Shown here: positions 1-8,131 of the stretch, piece after piece | Layout: every line of letters begins with the position of its first letter | How positions within the stretch are numbered: position 1 is the stretch's first letter | Notes under the pieces: model-generated | What the model was told of the DNA's origin: nothing | What the model saw: only the letters and a program-made list of their open reading frames with translations | Databases searched by the model: none | Assembly (NCBI GenBank): GCA_000993595.1 | Contig: LBWJ01000012.1 | Coordinates: 1 to 64,000 of the forward strand | Source of the DNA: Candidatus Peregrinibacteria bacterium GW2011_GWC2_39_14 | Lineage (GTDB): Bacteria > Patescibacteriota > Gracilibacteria > UBA1369 > UBA12463 | Length of the DNA stretch: 64,000 bases | Reading direction: 5' to 3' | Made by a program: the position numbers and the translations under genes

Positions 1-1479
1 CTCGCCTTTAAGAGACCTTTCGACTCCCGGTAAATTTGCATTTGTTCTAAGATAATCAATTCTGCTTTTCAATTTCAAAACGTCCGGAACAGTCATGGCA
101 TCAACGCTATTTGCAACAACCACAATTCTGGTTTTTTCGGATATAAGTTCGGGCGTAACAATATCAATTTCTCTTTGCGCGACATATTCCATTAATGGCT
201 TAAACATGGCTTCAACGACTTCCGTGTCAGTAACAGCGATACGTACCACGTCTTTATATTCTGCGATTTCTTTTCTTATTTCTTGAATTCCGGCGATTGT
301 TGTCGCCGCGTCCAATTTTGGCTGAAAAGTTTCGAGGTTTTGTCGAGCCTGTTCTTGAACCATAGGCGAATTCACCACGATATTCGCCACTTTTGTAGAA
401 GCAGTTGCTCCGCTGGCAGCGGCTTTTCTTAAAGCCTCAAGATGTCCCAATTGTGCGGCCACTTTTAATGCTCTGGCTTTTTCTCTGGATTCATCGGCCT
501 TAGCCGCATTTCTTTCCGCGCCACTTTTGAATAAATTAAAGTTTGTAGATATCCTTCTAAGGCTTCCATCGCTTGCTCCAACTAAAATATTTTGATCAAC
601 ACCATTTTCTTCGCAATATAACGTGCCTTCAAAATTAACGTCCGCATCTTCAAATACTTCTCCATATAACTCAAGCGGTCTGGATTGAAAATCATAAATA
701 TATAATTTGTGACCACATCCAACGAGCAAAAAGTTTTCCTTATTATCTAGGCCAATGCCCGTGATTGGTTCTTGCACCTCTTCAGGCCTGACCACTTCCG
801 TTGTCCATTGCTTTGGATTTGTAAATTTAGCATCCAAAACATCAATGTATCCACCTTCTGACGGTACATGAAAAGCCTTTTTATTCTTTATGCAATCAAA
901 CTTTGAACCAACGAAAACGACTTCCTCGTCTTTGTCTTTTGCTTTTTGATATACGTCGAAATAATTTACATCTTTGCCTTGAGTTCCTTTCAGTGCATCA
1001 ACAACGCTTTTATCTGCCACCAATATTGCATCTTCAATTCTTTTAAAAATAAGTGCTCTGGGTACTGTTACATTTTGATCGATTTCATATTCAAATATTC
1101 TACAATATATTGGCTGGTATTGCTTTGGAATAATATTATTTTCTATATACCATTTCACTCTAAAATTCGTCGTATCACTATGACTTGGGCCGTACATGTG
1201 GCTCATCATATCTTTAATAAATTCCTCATACTCTTGCTGAGTTAGAAATTCATTAAAATTACCTGCAAATCTTTGCATTATCTTGCCATCAGGTCCGTAC
1301 AACGTTTTAAAGCCGCCTCTCTTGACTAAAACCATCCCTTCACCATCTCGCTGTATAGAATCAGCCGATTTTCTTGCTTCCCCACTGTTTTCCCTCTCAA
1401 ATTCATTTCTATCCAATGTCGTAAGAACAACGGTCATTTTTGGCTCACTATCAGGAGCACCTGTAGGTGTAGTATTCAT
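1..1479 (-). CDS. Large hypothetical protein, 3' end beyond the window
   Basis: An open frame of 493 codons starts at an ATG at 1479 and runs without a stop to the window edge, so the C-terminus is missing. I do not recognise the family. The middle (about residues 240-310) has short beta-rich stretches such as ILVGASDGSLRRI and FLLVGCGHKLYIYDF that resemble propeller blades. The part after about residue 320 is Ala/Lys/Glu-rich and probably helical or coiled. No signal peptide or membrane segment is visible. A promoter lies 40 nt upstream, and the leader ends in AACAAAAACAAT-ATG, a motif shared with other lineage-specific genes here. The reading frame is secure, the function unknown. Confidence 0.8.
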   Translation of the reverse strand, partial: MNTTPTGAPDSEPKMTVVLTTLDRNEFERENSGEARKSADSIQRDGEGMVLVKRGGFKTLYGPDGKIMQRFAGNFNEFLTQQEYEEFIKDMMSHMYGPSHSDTTNFRVKWYIENNIIPKQYQPIYCRIFEYEIDQNVTVPRALIFKRIEDAILVADKSVVDALKGTQGKDVNYFDVYQKAKDKDEEVVFVGSKFDCIKNKKAFHVPSEGGYIDVLDAKFTNPKQWTTEVVRPEEVQEPITGIGLDNKENFLLVGCGHKLYIYDFQSRPLELYGEVFEDADVNFEGTLYCEENGVDQNILVGASDGSLRRISTNFNLFKSGAERNAAKADESREKARALKVAAQLGHLEALRKAAASGATASTKVANIVVNSPMVQEQARQNLETFQPKLDAATTIAGIQEIRKEIAEYKDVVRIAVTDTEVVEAMFKPLMEYVAQREIDIVTPELISEKTRIVVVANSVDAMTVPDVLKLKSRIDYLRTNANLPGVERSLKGE

Positions 1480-1519
1480 ATTGTTTTTGTTTAATTTTTA
1501 TTTTTATATAAATCTTAAT

Positions 1520-1548
1520 ATTATAGCACGAAAAAGCGCTTTTAACAA
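1520..1548 (-). promoter_or_regulatory. Promoter of the 1..1479 gene
   Basis: On the minus strand a perfect TATAAT (1520-1525) lies 17 nt downstream of TTGTTA (1543-1548). Transcription would start about 33 nt before the ATG, so this is a leadered mRNA. Confidence 0.65.
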
Positions 1549-1618
1549 TGCAAAAGCGGGAGTTCATAGCGGGCATTAACGATGATTGCGAAAAACCTCG
1601 CGTAAGCTCAAAAAATGA

Positions 1619-2239
1619 CTAATCTTTCCTCCTGTAATAAACGTGAATCGTCTCTGCGATTCTGCTTGCACCTCCGATCCTTGAAAGTGCACCTTGTTTC
1701 ACCTTTATCCCGTTTTCTTTTATTAACGTAAAATAGCTTGTTTCAAGCCCTTGAGCTATTTCAATAATTTCCGCCGGCTGTATTTTCCCGCCCAATTGTT
1801 TTAACTTTTTCGCTATTATCTTACATGCGTTCTCAACTGTTGCGTCTAACACATCCAGCGTTGTCCCATTAAAATTCGTCGATACTTCCTCAATGCATTC
1901 ATATATCAATTGTGCGGGACCATTATTAATTTCGCTGTCTAAATAACGACGAATTTCTTCATCGCTTATATCGTCCCATTCTTTGTCAAAGCATGGAAAA
2001 TCCTCCGCATCTATCACTCCAAGTTGCATTCTCACTTCTTCCGCCCTTGCTTCAACTGGCCTCATGAATGGCTTATACCAAACGCTAACATCCAGCAGAT
2101 CCCTCCTCCCGCTTGCTTTATATTCTTCGATTAAATTTGCGCTTTTATCTCTGTCTACCCTGAATGCACCCATTTCCGTTTCACTTGCAAACCAGTCTGG
2201 ATTTTCGATGACTGCCGGTAGATTGTCGTGATCGCTCAT
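1619..2239 (-). CDS. Hypothetical protein, 206 aa
   Basis: Acidic N-terminal half and more basic C-terminal half, with no membrane segment and no recognised domain. A longer frame opens at 2332 but would overlap the upstream gene by 77 bp. I chose the ATG at 2239 because it lies 16 nt after the upstream stop and follows AAATAAAACA, like other starts in this genome; an ATG at 2266 is the alternative. The end (IGGASRIAETIHVYYRRKD) resembles the IGGSREAF ending of the partial gene at the right window edge only in the short IGG-R pattern. Probably cotranscribed with the 2256..2762 gene. Function unknown. Confidence 0.7.
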   Translation of the reverse strand: MSDHDNLPAVIENPDWFASETEMGAFRVDRDKSANLIEEYKASGRRDLLDVSVWYKPFMRPVEARAEEVRMQLGVIDAEDFPCFDKEWDDISDEEIRRYLDSEINNGPAQLIYECIEEVSTNFNGTTLDVLDATVENACKIIAKKLKQLGGKIQPAEIIEIAQGLETSYFTLIKENGIKVKQGALSRIGGASRIAETIHVYYRRKD

Positions 2240-2255
2240 TGTTTTATTTTTAAAT

Positions 2256-2762
2256 TCATTCTCCATCGGGCTTTGGAACATCAATCCTAAACCAAGCGTC
2301 GCCCAATTCCGCTGCCGCTTGCGCTTTTTCAACTCCCTCTTTAAATCCTACGCAAAAAGCGCCTTCTTTTATTAACAATTCTATTATTTGCCATCTATCT
2401 TCGTAAATATTCATTCCTCCGCAACCGGGAATTAATGTGGCATGCAGTTCCTCGCAAAACACCGCTCCCATGCTGATTGCGTTACCTGCTGAAACGCCTT
2501 TTAATCCAATTCCGATTCGATATCCGGCCTGATGCAATTTTAATTTTAAAGATTCAAATCTTGCAAGACCTTGATCTCCTTGCACGCCATCGGGTTTATT
2601 GTCTTGCTTTGATAAAAAAAGAGCTAATTCATTGTCGTCCGCAAACGCTTCCACTTCAACGCTTAATAATTTTGTATCTATTTCAACTAAAGCGCCACTC
2701 GTTACGGCTTCATCCGCTTCATCGCCCGTTCTGTCTGTGCCATCCTGGGTTCGTCCTGCCAT
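2256..2762 (-). CDS. Hypothetical protein, 168 aa
   Basis: The start at 2762 (MAGRTQDG) is preferred over an upstream codon at 2807 because it follows the A-rich leader AATAAATAAAAAT. The N-terminus is hydrophilic (D/T/G-rich). A Gly-rich middle (IGIGLKGVSAGNAISMGA, about residues 80-97) and a Cys-containing stretch with PGCGGMN follow. I recognise no family. It is followed at 16 nt by another lineage-specific gene on the same strand. Confidence 0.7.
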   Translation of the reverse strand: MAGRTQDGTDRTGDEADEAVTSGALVEIDTKLLSVEVEAFADDNELALFLSKQDNKPDGVQGDQGLARFESLKLKLHQAGYRIGIGLKGVSAGNAISMGAVFCEELHATLIPGCGGMNIYEDRWQIIELLIKEGAFCVGFKEGVEKAQAAAELGDAWFRIDVPKPDGE

Positions 2763-2827
2763 ATTTTTATTTATTAAATTCTGGAGGTTGATTTTAACAA
2801 TACCCACAATTTAAGTCAATACCGATC

Positions 2828-3445
2828 TCATTCCGCCTGAATTATCGCATTCTCTAAGCTGAATTTCCCCGCCGCAAACTGCCTAACAATTTCCGGATAA
2901 TATTTTTTTTCCAGAGTTTGAACTTTTTCTTTAAGTGAATCGGATGTGTCGGAAGAATCAACCGCGACTTTTTTCTGAAGGATTATCGGACCACCATCGA
3001 CTTCTTCGGTCACAAAATGAAAAGTGCAACCAGTTTCGGTTTCGTGTGCGGCCAAAACAGCCTCATGAACACTTGCGCCAAAGAAATTTTTTCCTGAAAA
3101 TTTTGGAATAAGCGCCGGATGAACGTTCACAATTTTTCCTGCAAAAGCCCGCACAAAAATAGGAGTAAGAATTTTCATATATCCGATTAGGCAAACGAGT
3201 TCGACTCCATTTTCCTTCAAAACTTCAACTAATTTTTCGTCGTATTGCTCACGTGTTAAGCTCTTTGGATCTATGAAAACCGCTTTAAACCCTTGCGCTT
3301 TTGCGCGCTCAATCGCAAATGCGTCCGCCTTATTACTAACAACAACCGCAAGTTCAATTCCGGGCATATTTCCGTTTTTCATTTCATCAATTATGGCTTG
3401 CAGATCTGTACCTCTGGTACTTGCGAGAACTCCAAATTTAAACAT
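2828..3445 (-). CDS. purN: Phosphoribosylglycinamide formyltransferase (GAR transformylase)
   Basis: Transfers a formyl group from 10-formyl-THF to GAR in de novo purine synthesis, in the cytoplasm. The 205-aa length fits the family. The catalytic triad is present: N107 and H109 in KIVNVHPALIPKF and D150 in VTEEVDGGPI. The N-terminal nucleotide-binding loop reads STRGTDLQAI instead of the usual SGRGSNLQAI, so Thr-Asp replaces Ser-Asn. A TATAAA lies 8 nt before the ATG, so a very short or absent leader is likely. It sits 21 nt downstream of sdaAA. purM lies far away at 61-62.5 kb, so the pathway genes are scattered. Confidence 0.95.
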   Translation of the reverse strand: MFKFGVLASTRGTDLQAIIDEMKNGNMPGIELAVVVSNKADAFAIERAKAQGFKAVFIDPKSLTREQYDEKLVEVLKENGVELVCLIGYMKILTPIFVRAFAGKIVNVHPALIPKFSGKNFFGASVHEAVLAAHETETGCTFHFVTEEVDGGPIILQKKVAVDSSDTSDSLKEKVQTLEKKYYPEIVRQFAAGKFSLENAIIQAE

Positions 3446-3466
3446 AAAGTTTATTTATAATGCATA

Positions 3467-4372
3467 TTAATGCGCACTTTTTATTGGAGGAAGTCCGATT
3501 TTTGCACGAATGCGACAGCCTGTTGGCGTCAGCGCCAAGCCACCAAGCGCAGTTTCACGCAATGCGGAAGGCATCATTTCACCGGTTGTTTTCATGGCTT
3601 CAACAACGTCGTCAAATGTCACAAAACTTTCAATTCCGGCGAGCGCAATTTCCGAACCCGAAAATGCATTCGTCACGCCCATCGCGTTTCTTTTTACACA
3701 TGGAACCTCAACAAGTCCGGCAATCGGGTCGCATGTTAATCCGAGCATGTTTTTTAAAGACAAAGATGCGGCATCAAGACATTGTTTTGGCGTTCCACCG
3801 CGCATTTCTGTAATCGCGGCGGCAGCCATTGCAGAAGCGGAACCAATCTCCGCCTGACATCCTCCGTATGCTCCTGCGAGGGTTGCATTTTCCGCTATAA
3901 TAAGCCCAATCGCAGATGCCGTGAAAAGTCCTTTCATTATTTTTTCGTCGCTCAATTTCAATTCTTCGGAGACGCTCAAAACCGCCGCAGGAATAACTCC
4001 GGAAGCTCCTGCTGTTGGAAAAGCAACAATTCTGCCCATTTGAGCATTTGTTTCGCCGCATGCAATTGCATATGCCATTGCTTTTAGCAGTGCTTTACTG
4101 GTGATTTTTTTGGATTTTGATCCCGCATATTTTAGCATCTTGCCTGCGTTTCCGCCGGACATTCCGCTGAATGATTTTTTGTTTAATCTGAGTCCGGATT
4201 TAACCGCTTCACGCATAACGTCCAAATTTCTTTTCATTTTTGCGATAACTTCTTTTTCGGTTTTTTCGGAAACCCCCTGTTCATAATTTAATGCGATTTC
4301 TGAAATCGGCATTTTGTACTTTTCGGCTAGTCTAAGCAATTCCGCGCCTGTATGAAAAACAAATCTTTTCAT
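3467..4372 (-). CDS. sdaAA: L-serine dehydratase, iron-sulfur type, alpha subunit
   Basis: Catalytic subunit of the two-subunit [4Fe-4S] serine dehydratase, which converts L-serine to pyruvate and ammonia. At 301 aa it matches the family length. Candidate cluster cysteines are C172 (YGGCQAEIGSA), C214 (LGLTCDPIAG) and C225 (VEVPCVKRNA). A conserved C-terminal Cys (C286, LTPTGCRI) matches the tail cysteine that occupies the active site in related enzymes. The ATG overlaps the last base of the sdaAB stop (TAATG), which indicates translational coupling. The product feeds pyruvate to the ppdK encoded at 44-47 kb (inference). Confidence 0.96.
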   Translation of the reverse strand: MKRFVFHTGAELLRLAEKYKMPISEIALNYEQGVSEKTEKEVIAKMKRNLDVMREAVKSGLRLNKKSFSGMSGGNAGKMLKYAGSKSKKITSKALLKAMAYAIACGETNAQMGRIVAFPTAGASGVIPAAVLSVSEELKLSDEKIMKGLFTASAIGLIIAENATLAGAYGGCQAEIGSASAMAAAAITEMRGGTPKQCLDAASLSLKNMLGLTCDPIAGLVEVPCVKRNAMGVTNAFSGSEIALAGIESFVTFDDVVEAMKTTGEMMPSALRETALGGLALTPTGCRIRAKIGLPPIKSAH

Positions 4373-5052
4373 TAGTCCAATTTGGTTAATGATCTTACAA
4401 ATTCAACTCCTTTAACTTTCGCTAGCTCAAGAACTTGTTTTAAACTTAAATCGCGACCCTCAAGATTCAATATTGTAAGCGAGTGATTATCAATATGCGC
4501 GGATTGAATTCCGGCAATATAATATTTGTCGAATTTTGTTATTTTCTGAAGAACTTCTGTCAAAACGGCTGAATCATTGCTGTGCGAAATCACGAGATAT
4601 TTATATTTACCTGCAATCGCTTTAATATCCACATCAAAATCATTTATTTTTACAATTCTCGCACTACCTCCACCGATCGACGAACCGATAACTTCCATTG
4701 ATTTTTTGCCCGGCGCTTCAAGTACGATTTTCACAGTATTTGGATGAAATTCCGGACCCAAATCTGTCTTTGCAAATTTATATGCTATGCCAAGTTTTTT
4801 GGCTATATTAAGCGCATTTTTTATTTGCGGATCACTCGTTTTAAATTTCATAATTCCGGCCATAAGAGCTTTATCCGTTGCATGGCCCGCCGAAACCGTC
4901 GCAAAAGATCCGTGCATATAAAATGTAACTTTTGAAGGAGTTTTATCAAAAACCGCTCGAGCAAACTGCCCAATTTTCACAGCTCCCGCGGTGTGCGAAC
5001 TGCTTGGACCAATCATAACCGGACCTGCGATGTCGAATAATGAATAAGCCAT
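4372..5052 (-). CDS. sdaAB: L-serine dehydratase, iron-sulfur type, beta subunit
   Basis: Partner subunit of SdaAA. The N-terminal signature IGPSSSHTAGAVKIG (residues 14-28) is typical of the serine dehydratase beta domain. A C-terminal ACT-like domain (from about residue 150, YLVISHSNDSAVLTEVL) probably senses serine. I took the start at 5052 (MAYSLFDIAGP), where family homology begins; an in-frame codon at 5118 would add 22 unrelated residues. A TAAAAT sits 10 nt before this ATG. 226 aa. First gene of the sdaAB-sdaAA unit. Confidence 0.95.
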   Translation of the reverse strand: MAYSLFDIAGPVMIGPSSSHTAGAVKIGQFARAVFDKTPSKVTFYMHGSFATVSAGHATDKALMAGIMKFKTSDPQIKNALNIAKKLGIAYKFAKTDLGPEFHPNTVKIVLEAPGKKSMEVIGSSIGGGSARIVKINDFDVDIKAIAGKYKYLVISHSNDSAVLTEVLQKITKFDKYYIAGIQSAHIDNHSLTILNLEGRDLSLKQVLELAKVKGVEFVRSLTKLD

Positions 5053-5132
5053 TTGTGCTAGAATTTTAGCAGAAAAATGACAAAGCTCAAAATCCAAATT
5101 GTTCCAAATGAATGTCAAAAGTCATAAAAAAT

Positions 5133-5224
5133 GACCGGCAAGGGTGGACCCAACGGGAATCGAACCCGTCTTAGGAAGTTCTTAAGTTCCTGTGGCAACC
5201 TGCTAGGCCCTTTCTTTGCCGGTC
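5133..5224. repeat. 9-bp inverted repeat enclosing the tRNA-like element
   Basis: GACCGGCAA at 5133-5141 is the exact complement of TTGCCGGTC at 5216-5224. It would extend the acceptor helix of the tRNA-like RNA in its precursor, or form the base of a larger structured RNA. Confidence 0.7.
5143..5210 (-). tRNA. tRNA-like element, Leu(TAA)-like, D arm degenerate
   Basis: On the minus strand, a 7-bp acceptor pair (GGGCCTA at 5204-5210 with TGGGTCC at 5146-5152, two G-U pairs) encloses a perfect T arm (ACGGG, TTCGATT, CCCGT). An anticodon-like arm AGGAA-CTTAAGAAC-TTCCT follows the pattern of a UAA anticodon loop, but its loop has nine bases, not seven. The D arm is only about 12 nt and cannot form a normal stem, T8 is missing, and there is no long variable arm as tRNA-Leu requires. 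Two Cs follow the discriminator. A 9-bp perfect stem (5133-5141 with 5216-5224) encloses the whole element. It may be a decayed tRNA-Leu or a tRNA-like RNA with another role. Confidence 0.4.
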
Positions 5225-5300
5225 GATGCATATTAAATCATATCAAGATTAAATCTCTCTAAACTGGTCTTAACAAATTCATAAACAGATTTTTGCGATA

Positions 5301-5329
5301 TTGAGCTTGTATAGTTTTGATGCTAAAAT
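5301..5329 (+). promoter_or_regulatory. Promoter of a candidate small RNA
   Basis: TTGAGC (5301-5306), a 17-nt spacer and TAAAAT (5324-5329). It is followed within about 65 nt by an intrinsic terminator, with no open reading frame between. Confidence 0.5.
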
Positions 5330-5335
5330 AGTTGT

Positions 5336-5398
5336 AAGTTCTTAAGTTCCCATCGGTACCGCTAAACAAATCCTCGTCAGTCTTGGCGGGGATTTTTC
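5336..5398 (+). ncRNA. Candidate small RNA, about 63 nt, complementary to the tRNA-like element
   Basis: Defined by the promoter at 5301-5329 and the terminator at 5368-5398. Its first 15 nt (5336-5350) are identical to the plus strand at 5176-5190, so they are exactly complementary to the anticodon-like arm of the minus-strand tRNA-like RNA. A small palindrome CGGTACCG (5354-5361) and the terminator hairpin follow. The layout suggests a trans-acting antisense RNA against the tRNA-like RNA. Transcription is not shown by sequence alone. No protein is encoded. Confidence 0.45.
5368..5398 (+). terminator. Intrinsic terminator of the candidate small RNA
   Basis: An 11-bp stem (AAATCCTCGTC paired with GGCGGGGATTT, two G-U pairs) with loop AGTCTT, followed by a T run. 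Confidence 0.7.
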
Positions 5399-5434
5399 GT
5401 ATGTTTTTCGTAGAATTTTAAGCTCAGTCCGCCT

Positions 5435-5446
5435 TGAGCCGGCTCA
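5435..5446. repeat. Perfect palindrome TGAGCCGGCTCA
   Basis: 12-bp perfect inverted repeat in the gap before lspA, of unknown role. It might be a transcription factor site. Confidence 0.4.
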
Positions 5447-5490
5447 GGATTTTATTACGAAACTCTTAGTTTATTGCATAATAAAAAATA

Positions 5491-5504
5491 CCGCCCCGGG
5501 GCGG
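5491..5504. terminator. GC-rich palindrome, terminator-like on the minus strand
   Basis: CCGCCCCGGGGCGG is a 14-bp perfect palindrome. Read on the minus strand it is followed by TATTTTTTATT, like an intrinsic terminator, yet no minus-strand gene lies just upstream. It could block antisense transcription from the lspA side. The rest of the 5225-5625 gap holds only the small RNA and these two palindromes. Confidence 0.4.
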
Positions 5505-5625
5505 GAAGTCCGACAAATTTTGGCATAAATAAGCCATTTTTTAAAAAAAAGTTTATAAAAAATTCTTGTAATGTTTCAAGAAAATATTACGGAATTTATC
5601 GTTTATTGCGTGCTATAATACCCTC

Positions 5626-6051
5626 GTGAATAAAAAAACTTTCAAAATTTCGGCGAAGATAATTTCAATTTCGATCGCCGCCATCTTCCTCGACCAACTT
5701 TCAAAGTCCTTGATGACGCGATTTTTTCCGGAATTAATTTACCGAAATTCAGGAATTGCTTTTAGCATTCCGATTCCGGCATATATTTCGATTACAATTG
5801 CGATTTTTCTTGTAATTGCAGGCGTTTTTGCCGCATATAAATTTCTTGATTTATCAAAAAACCTCGCGATTTTTGCTGTTTCAATAACTCTTGGCGGCGC
5901 ACTTGGGAACATCATCGACCGAACAATTTCCGGACAAGTGATTGACTTCATCTCAATTTGGATTTGGCCGGTTTTCAATCTTGCGGATTCTTTTATTACA
6001 GCCGGAATTTTGGTAATAATCGTATTTTATGATAAAATTAAAAGAGCTTAA
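5626..6051 (+). CDS. lspA: Lipoprotein signal peptidase (signal peptidase II)
   Basis: Inner-membrane aspartyl protease that cleaves signal peptides of prolipoproteins after lipidation. 141 aa with four membrane segments. The two catalytic aspartates are visible: D98 in GNIIDRT and D121 in FNLADS; the conserved RNSGIAFSI lies at residues 40-48. The start codon is GTG. A TATAAT at 5614-5619 ends exactly six bases before it, which places the transcription start on the G of GTG: a leaderless mRNA. A membrane protein gene follows after 21 nt. Confidence 0.95.
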   Translation: MNKKTFKISAKIISISIAAIFLDQLSKSLMTRFFPELIYRNSGIAFSIPIPAYISITIAIFLVIAGVFAAYKFLDLSKNLAIFAVSITLGGALGNIIDRTISGQVIDFISIWIWPVFNLADSFITAGILVIIVFYDKIKRA

Positions 6052-6072
6052 AAAATTTAAAAACTAAAAAAC

Positions 6073-6762
6073 ATGTCTGAAAAACCTTCCATAAAATCGT
6101 TAATAATGCGTGTCGTCGCAGGGCTTGTCGCAGGCATTTCCGGCACCTTAATACTTTTCATCACGTACGTTTTGACCGCCACGTACATTCAGCCGATGAT
6201 CAATCCAACGACTTCTTTAACGGGCGATGAAGTCCATCCGATGTTCATTTTCGTTTTCATGGCAATGATTTTTGTTGCAATCTTAGCCACAAACATTGTT
6301 GGCGCATTTCTTATGGGATTTTCCGAGAAAGAAAAATATACCCGCACAACCGAAGCAATAATTAAAATTTTATACATCAATCTTTTAATTTTTGTTTTGA
6401 TGATCCCCCTTTATGTTGTCCTTGCAAATATTGATATAAAATATCTGATGTATGCGGTTGCTGTTCAAGTGTTTTTGAGCGGACAATCCAGCATTCTTGC
6501 TCTTGAGATTGTTTCAAATCCAAAATATGCGGTTGTTGGAATTTATAGCACGATTATCGCAATTATTTTTGGTGCCGCGGCGCTTCTTGCAATCAACAAA
6601 TTTTCCGATACACCAACTGTATTTTTGTTCGCAATCTTTCCTTCAATCTGGATTTTCATGGGACTTTCACACGGCATTTTATCTTATGTTTACGGCCTAA
6701 TTGCCAGCGCTTCGGGCAAGGATTTTATGGCTGTTGAGCACGAAACTCCGCAAGAAAAATAA
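6073..6762 (+). CDS. Hypothetical polytopic membrane protein
   Basis: 229 aa with about six hydrophobic segments (near residues 10-35, 52-80, 97-120, 125-148, 153-178 and 183-212). No catalytic motif is recognised. It lies between lspA (21 nt) and the cofE-like gene (1 nt) and is probably cotranscribed with both. Confidence 0.85.
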   Translation: MSEKPSIKSLIMRVVAGLVAGISGTLILFITYVLTATYIQPMINPTTSLTGDEVHPMFIFVFMAMIFVAILATNIVGAFLMGFSEKEKYTRTTEAIIKILYINLLIFVLMIPLYVVLANIDIKYLMYAVAVQVFLSGQSSILALEIVSNPKYAVVGIYSTIIAIIFGAAALLAINKFSDTPTVFLFAIFPSIWIFMGLSHGILSYVYGLIASASGKDFMAVEHETPQEK

Positions 6763-6763
6763 T

Positions 6764-7537
6764 ATGGAAATTTTACCAATCTCTTCTCCTACAATAAAAA
6801 TCGGCGATGATTTGTTTGATGTTTTTTGTCGTGCATTGAAAAAATCTGGAAACGAATTTAGCGGAAAGGTCAGCGAAAATTCGATAATTGTTATTGCATC
6901 AAAAGTCGCGTCTATTTCAGAAAAACGCGTTATTGATTTGCGAAAAATAAAACCCGGAAAACGCGCAAAATCTTTAAATTTTAAAAGATATTCGGCGTAT
7001 AAGTCCGATCCAAGATTCACGGAACTCGTCATCCAAGAAGCCGATAAACTTTGGCCCGGCGAAATGTTTTTGACTGTAAAAGACGGCATATTTGCCCCAT
7101 CCGCAGGGATAGATACTTCAAATATTCAAGAAAATTTTGCAGTTTTGTGGCCAAAAAATTCATACAAATCCGCTGAAGAATTTTTGAAAAAAATAAAAAA
7201 TAAATTTGACGTGAAAAATTGCGGAATTGTTATTTCGGATTCATTCATTGCTCCACTTAGAGCCGGTGTAACCGCAATTGCAATTGGATATGCCGGATTT
7301 GAAGGCATAAAAAACCTGCGTGGAAAAAAAGATTTATTCGGAAAAAAATTAAAAACAACGAGCAAAAATATCGCTGACGCACTTGCTTGCTCCGCAAGCG
7401 TGTACATCGGCGAAGCAAATGAAAAAATTCCGTTCGCACTAATAAAAAACGCCCCCGCAAAATTCACGAATAAAAAACCGAACACAAAAGAAATCAAAAT
7501 GCCTGCGGGAAAGTGCTTGTATAAGGCGCTATATTAA
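6764..7537 (+). CDS. CofE-like F420-0:gamma-glutamyl ligase family protein
   Basis: 257 aa. The family signatures IVIASKVASISEKRV near the N-terminus, SAGIDTSN in the middle and PLRAGVTAIAIGYAGFEG are present, as in CofE-type amide ligases (PF01996) that add glutamate to F420-0 with GTP. No other F420 gene is in the window, and members of this family in CPR bacteria may act on another substrate, so I give no symbol. The start at 6764 follows directly after the membrane gene; an in-frame upstream codon at 6701 would overlap that gene by 62 bp. The 3' end overlaps the convergent 7534..8037 gene by 4 bp. Confidence 0.85.
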   Translation: MEILPISSPTIKIGDDLFDVFCRALKKSGNEFSGKVSENSIIVIASKVASISEKRVIDLRKIKPGKRAKSLNFKRYSAYKSDPRFTELVIQEADKLWPGEMFLTVKDGIFAPSAGIDTSNIQENFAVLWPKNSYKSAEEFLKKIKNKFDVKNCGIVISDSFIAPLRAGVTAIAIGYAGFEGIKNLRGKKDLFGKKLKTTSKNIADALACSASVYIGEANEKIPFALIKNAPAKFTNKKPNTKEIKMPAGKCLYKALY

Positions 7538-8037
7538 AATATCAATATTCCACCTTTTTTGCCTCTGTGTCCGCCTTTTGCATTCTCGTCCATTCCACGT
7601 CTAAATGCTTTGCTTAATCTCTCCACTGTCTCCGGATGAGTTATTGACACGTCTCCTGGCCCGCTCGCTTCTTCCTCCATCAAATCAAAAACCCATTGTC
7701 CCGCTTTCTTTTGCAAAGCGTGCAATATAGCCATATTTTCTTCTCTAATCTGTTGCGTTAAAACCGCTCTAACGTCTCCATCATACCCTCTTCCACTATC
7801 AACCAAAGCAAGCGCATCGTGCAAAGCGTGCAATCTTTTCCCAATAACAACTGCCGCGCCGGTTTCAATAAAGCTTAACCCTTCAACCGCCCTAAATTTA
7901 TTGATATTATCAATATTTCCGTCACCCATTTCATCCCAATCAGCTGTATCAAAAAGCATGCTTTCATCGCTTCTTTGTAAATATTCGCCTGCTCCAAAAA
8001 TATCGGCTCGTCCAAATTCATTTTTATCTTCGCTCAT
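7534..8037 (-). CDS. Hypothetical protein, 167 aa
   Basis: Acidic, soluble, with a helical middle (about residues 50-120) and a basic Gly/Lys-rich tail (GGHRGKKGGILIF). No known family recognised. A promoter (TTGACA, 16 nt, TAAAAT) lies 29 nt upstream of the ATG, so the mRNA carries a leader, as seen for the other lineage-specific genes. Confidence 0.7.
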   Translation of the reverse strand: MSEDKNEFGRADIFGAGEYLQRSDESMLFDTADWDEMGDGNIDNINKFRAVEGLSFIETGAAVVIGKRLHALHDALALVDSGRGYDGDVRAVLTQQIREENMAILHALQKKAGQWVFDLMEEEASGPGDVSITHPETVERLSKAFRRGMDENAKGGHRGKKGGILIF

Positions 8038-8066
8038 ATTTTAATTTAGTTAATTATTAGGCTTCT

Positions 8067-8094
8067 ATTTTACTATATTTCCCTCCCTTGTCAA
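8067..8094 (-). promoter_or_regulatory. Promoter of the 7534..8037 gene
   Basis: Minus strand TTGACA (8089-8094), 16-nt spacer, TAAAAT (8067-8072). It is divergent from ftsW, whose own -10 (TACTAT, 8120-8125) is 26 nt away. Confidence 0.65.
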
Positions 8095-8131
8095 TGGCAT
8101 TTATCCCCTCGAAAACGCATACTATTTTCAT

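Noticed and set aside
3460..4090. Plus-strand open frames opposite sdaAA
   Set aside because: They mirror the well-conserved serine dehydratase gene in other frames.
5133..5224. tmRNA
   Set aside because: The element is far too short and has no tag open frame, although T arm and acceptor are tmRNA-like.
5176..5350. Group I intron in a tRNA-Leu(UAA) gene, suggested by the two copies of the anticodon-arm sequence
   Set aside because: The interval is only about 145 nt, no intron core motifs were seen, and the upstream copy lacks a matching 5' tRNA half. It is preceded by a promoter and followed by a terminator in the opposite direction.
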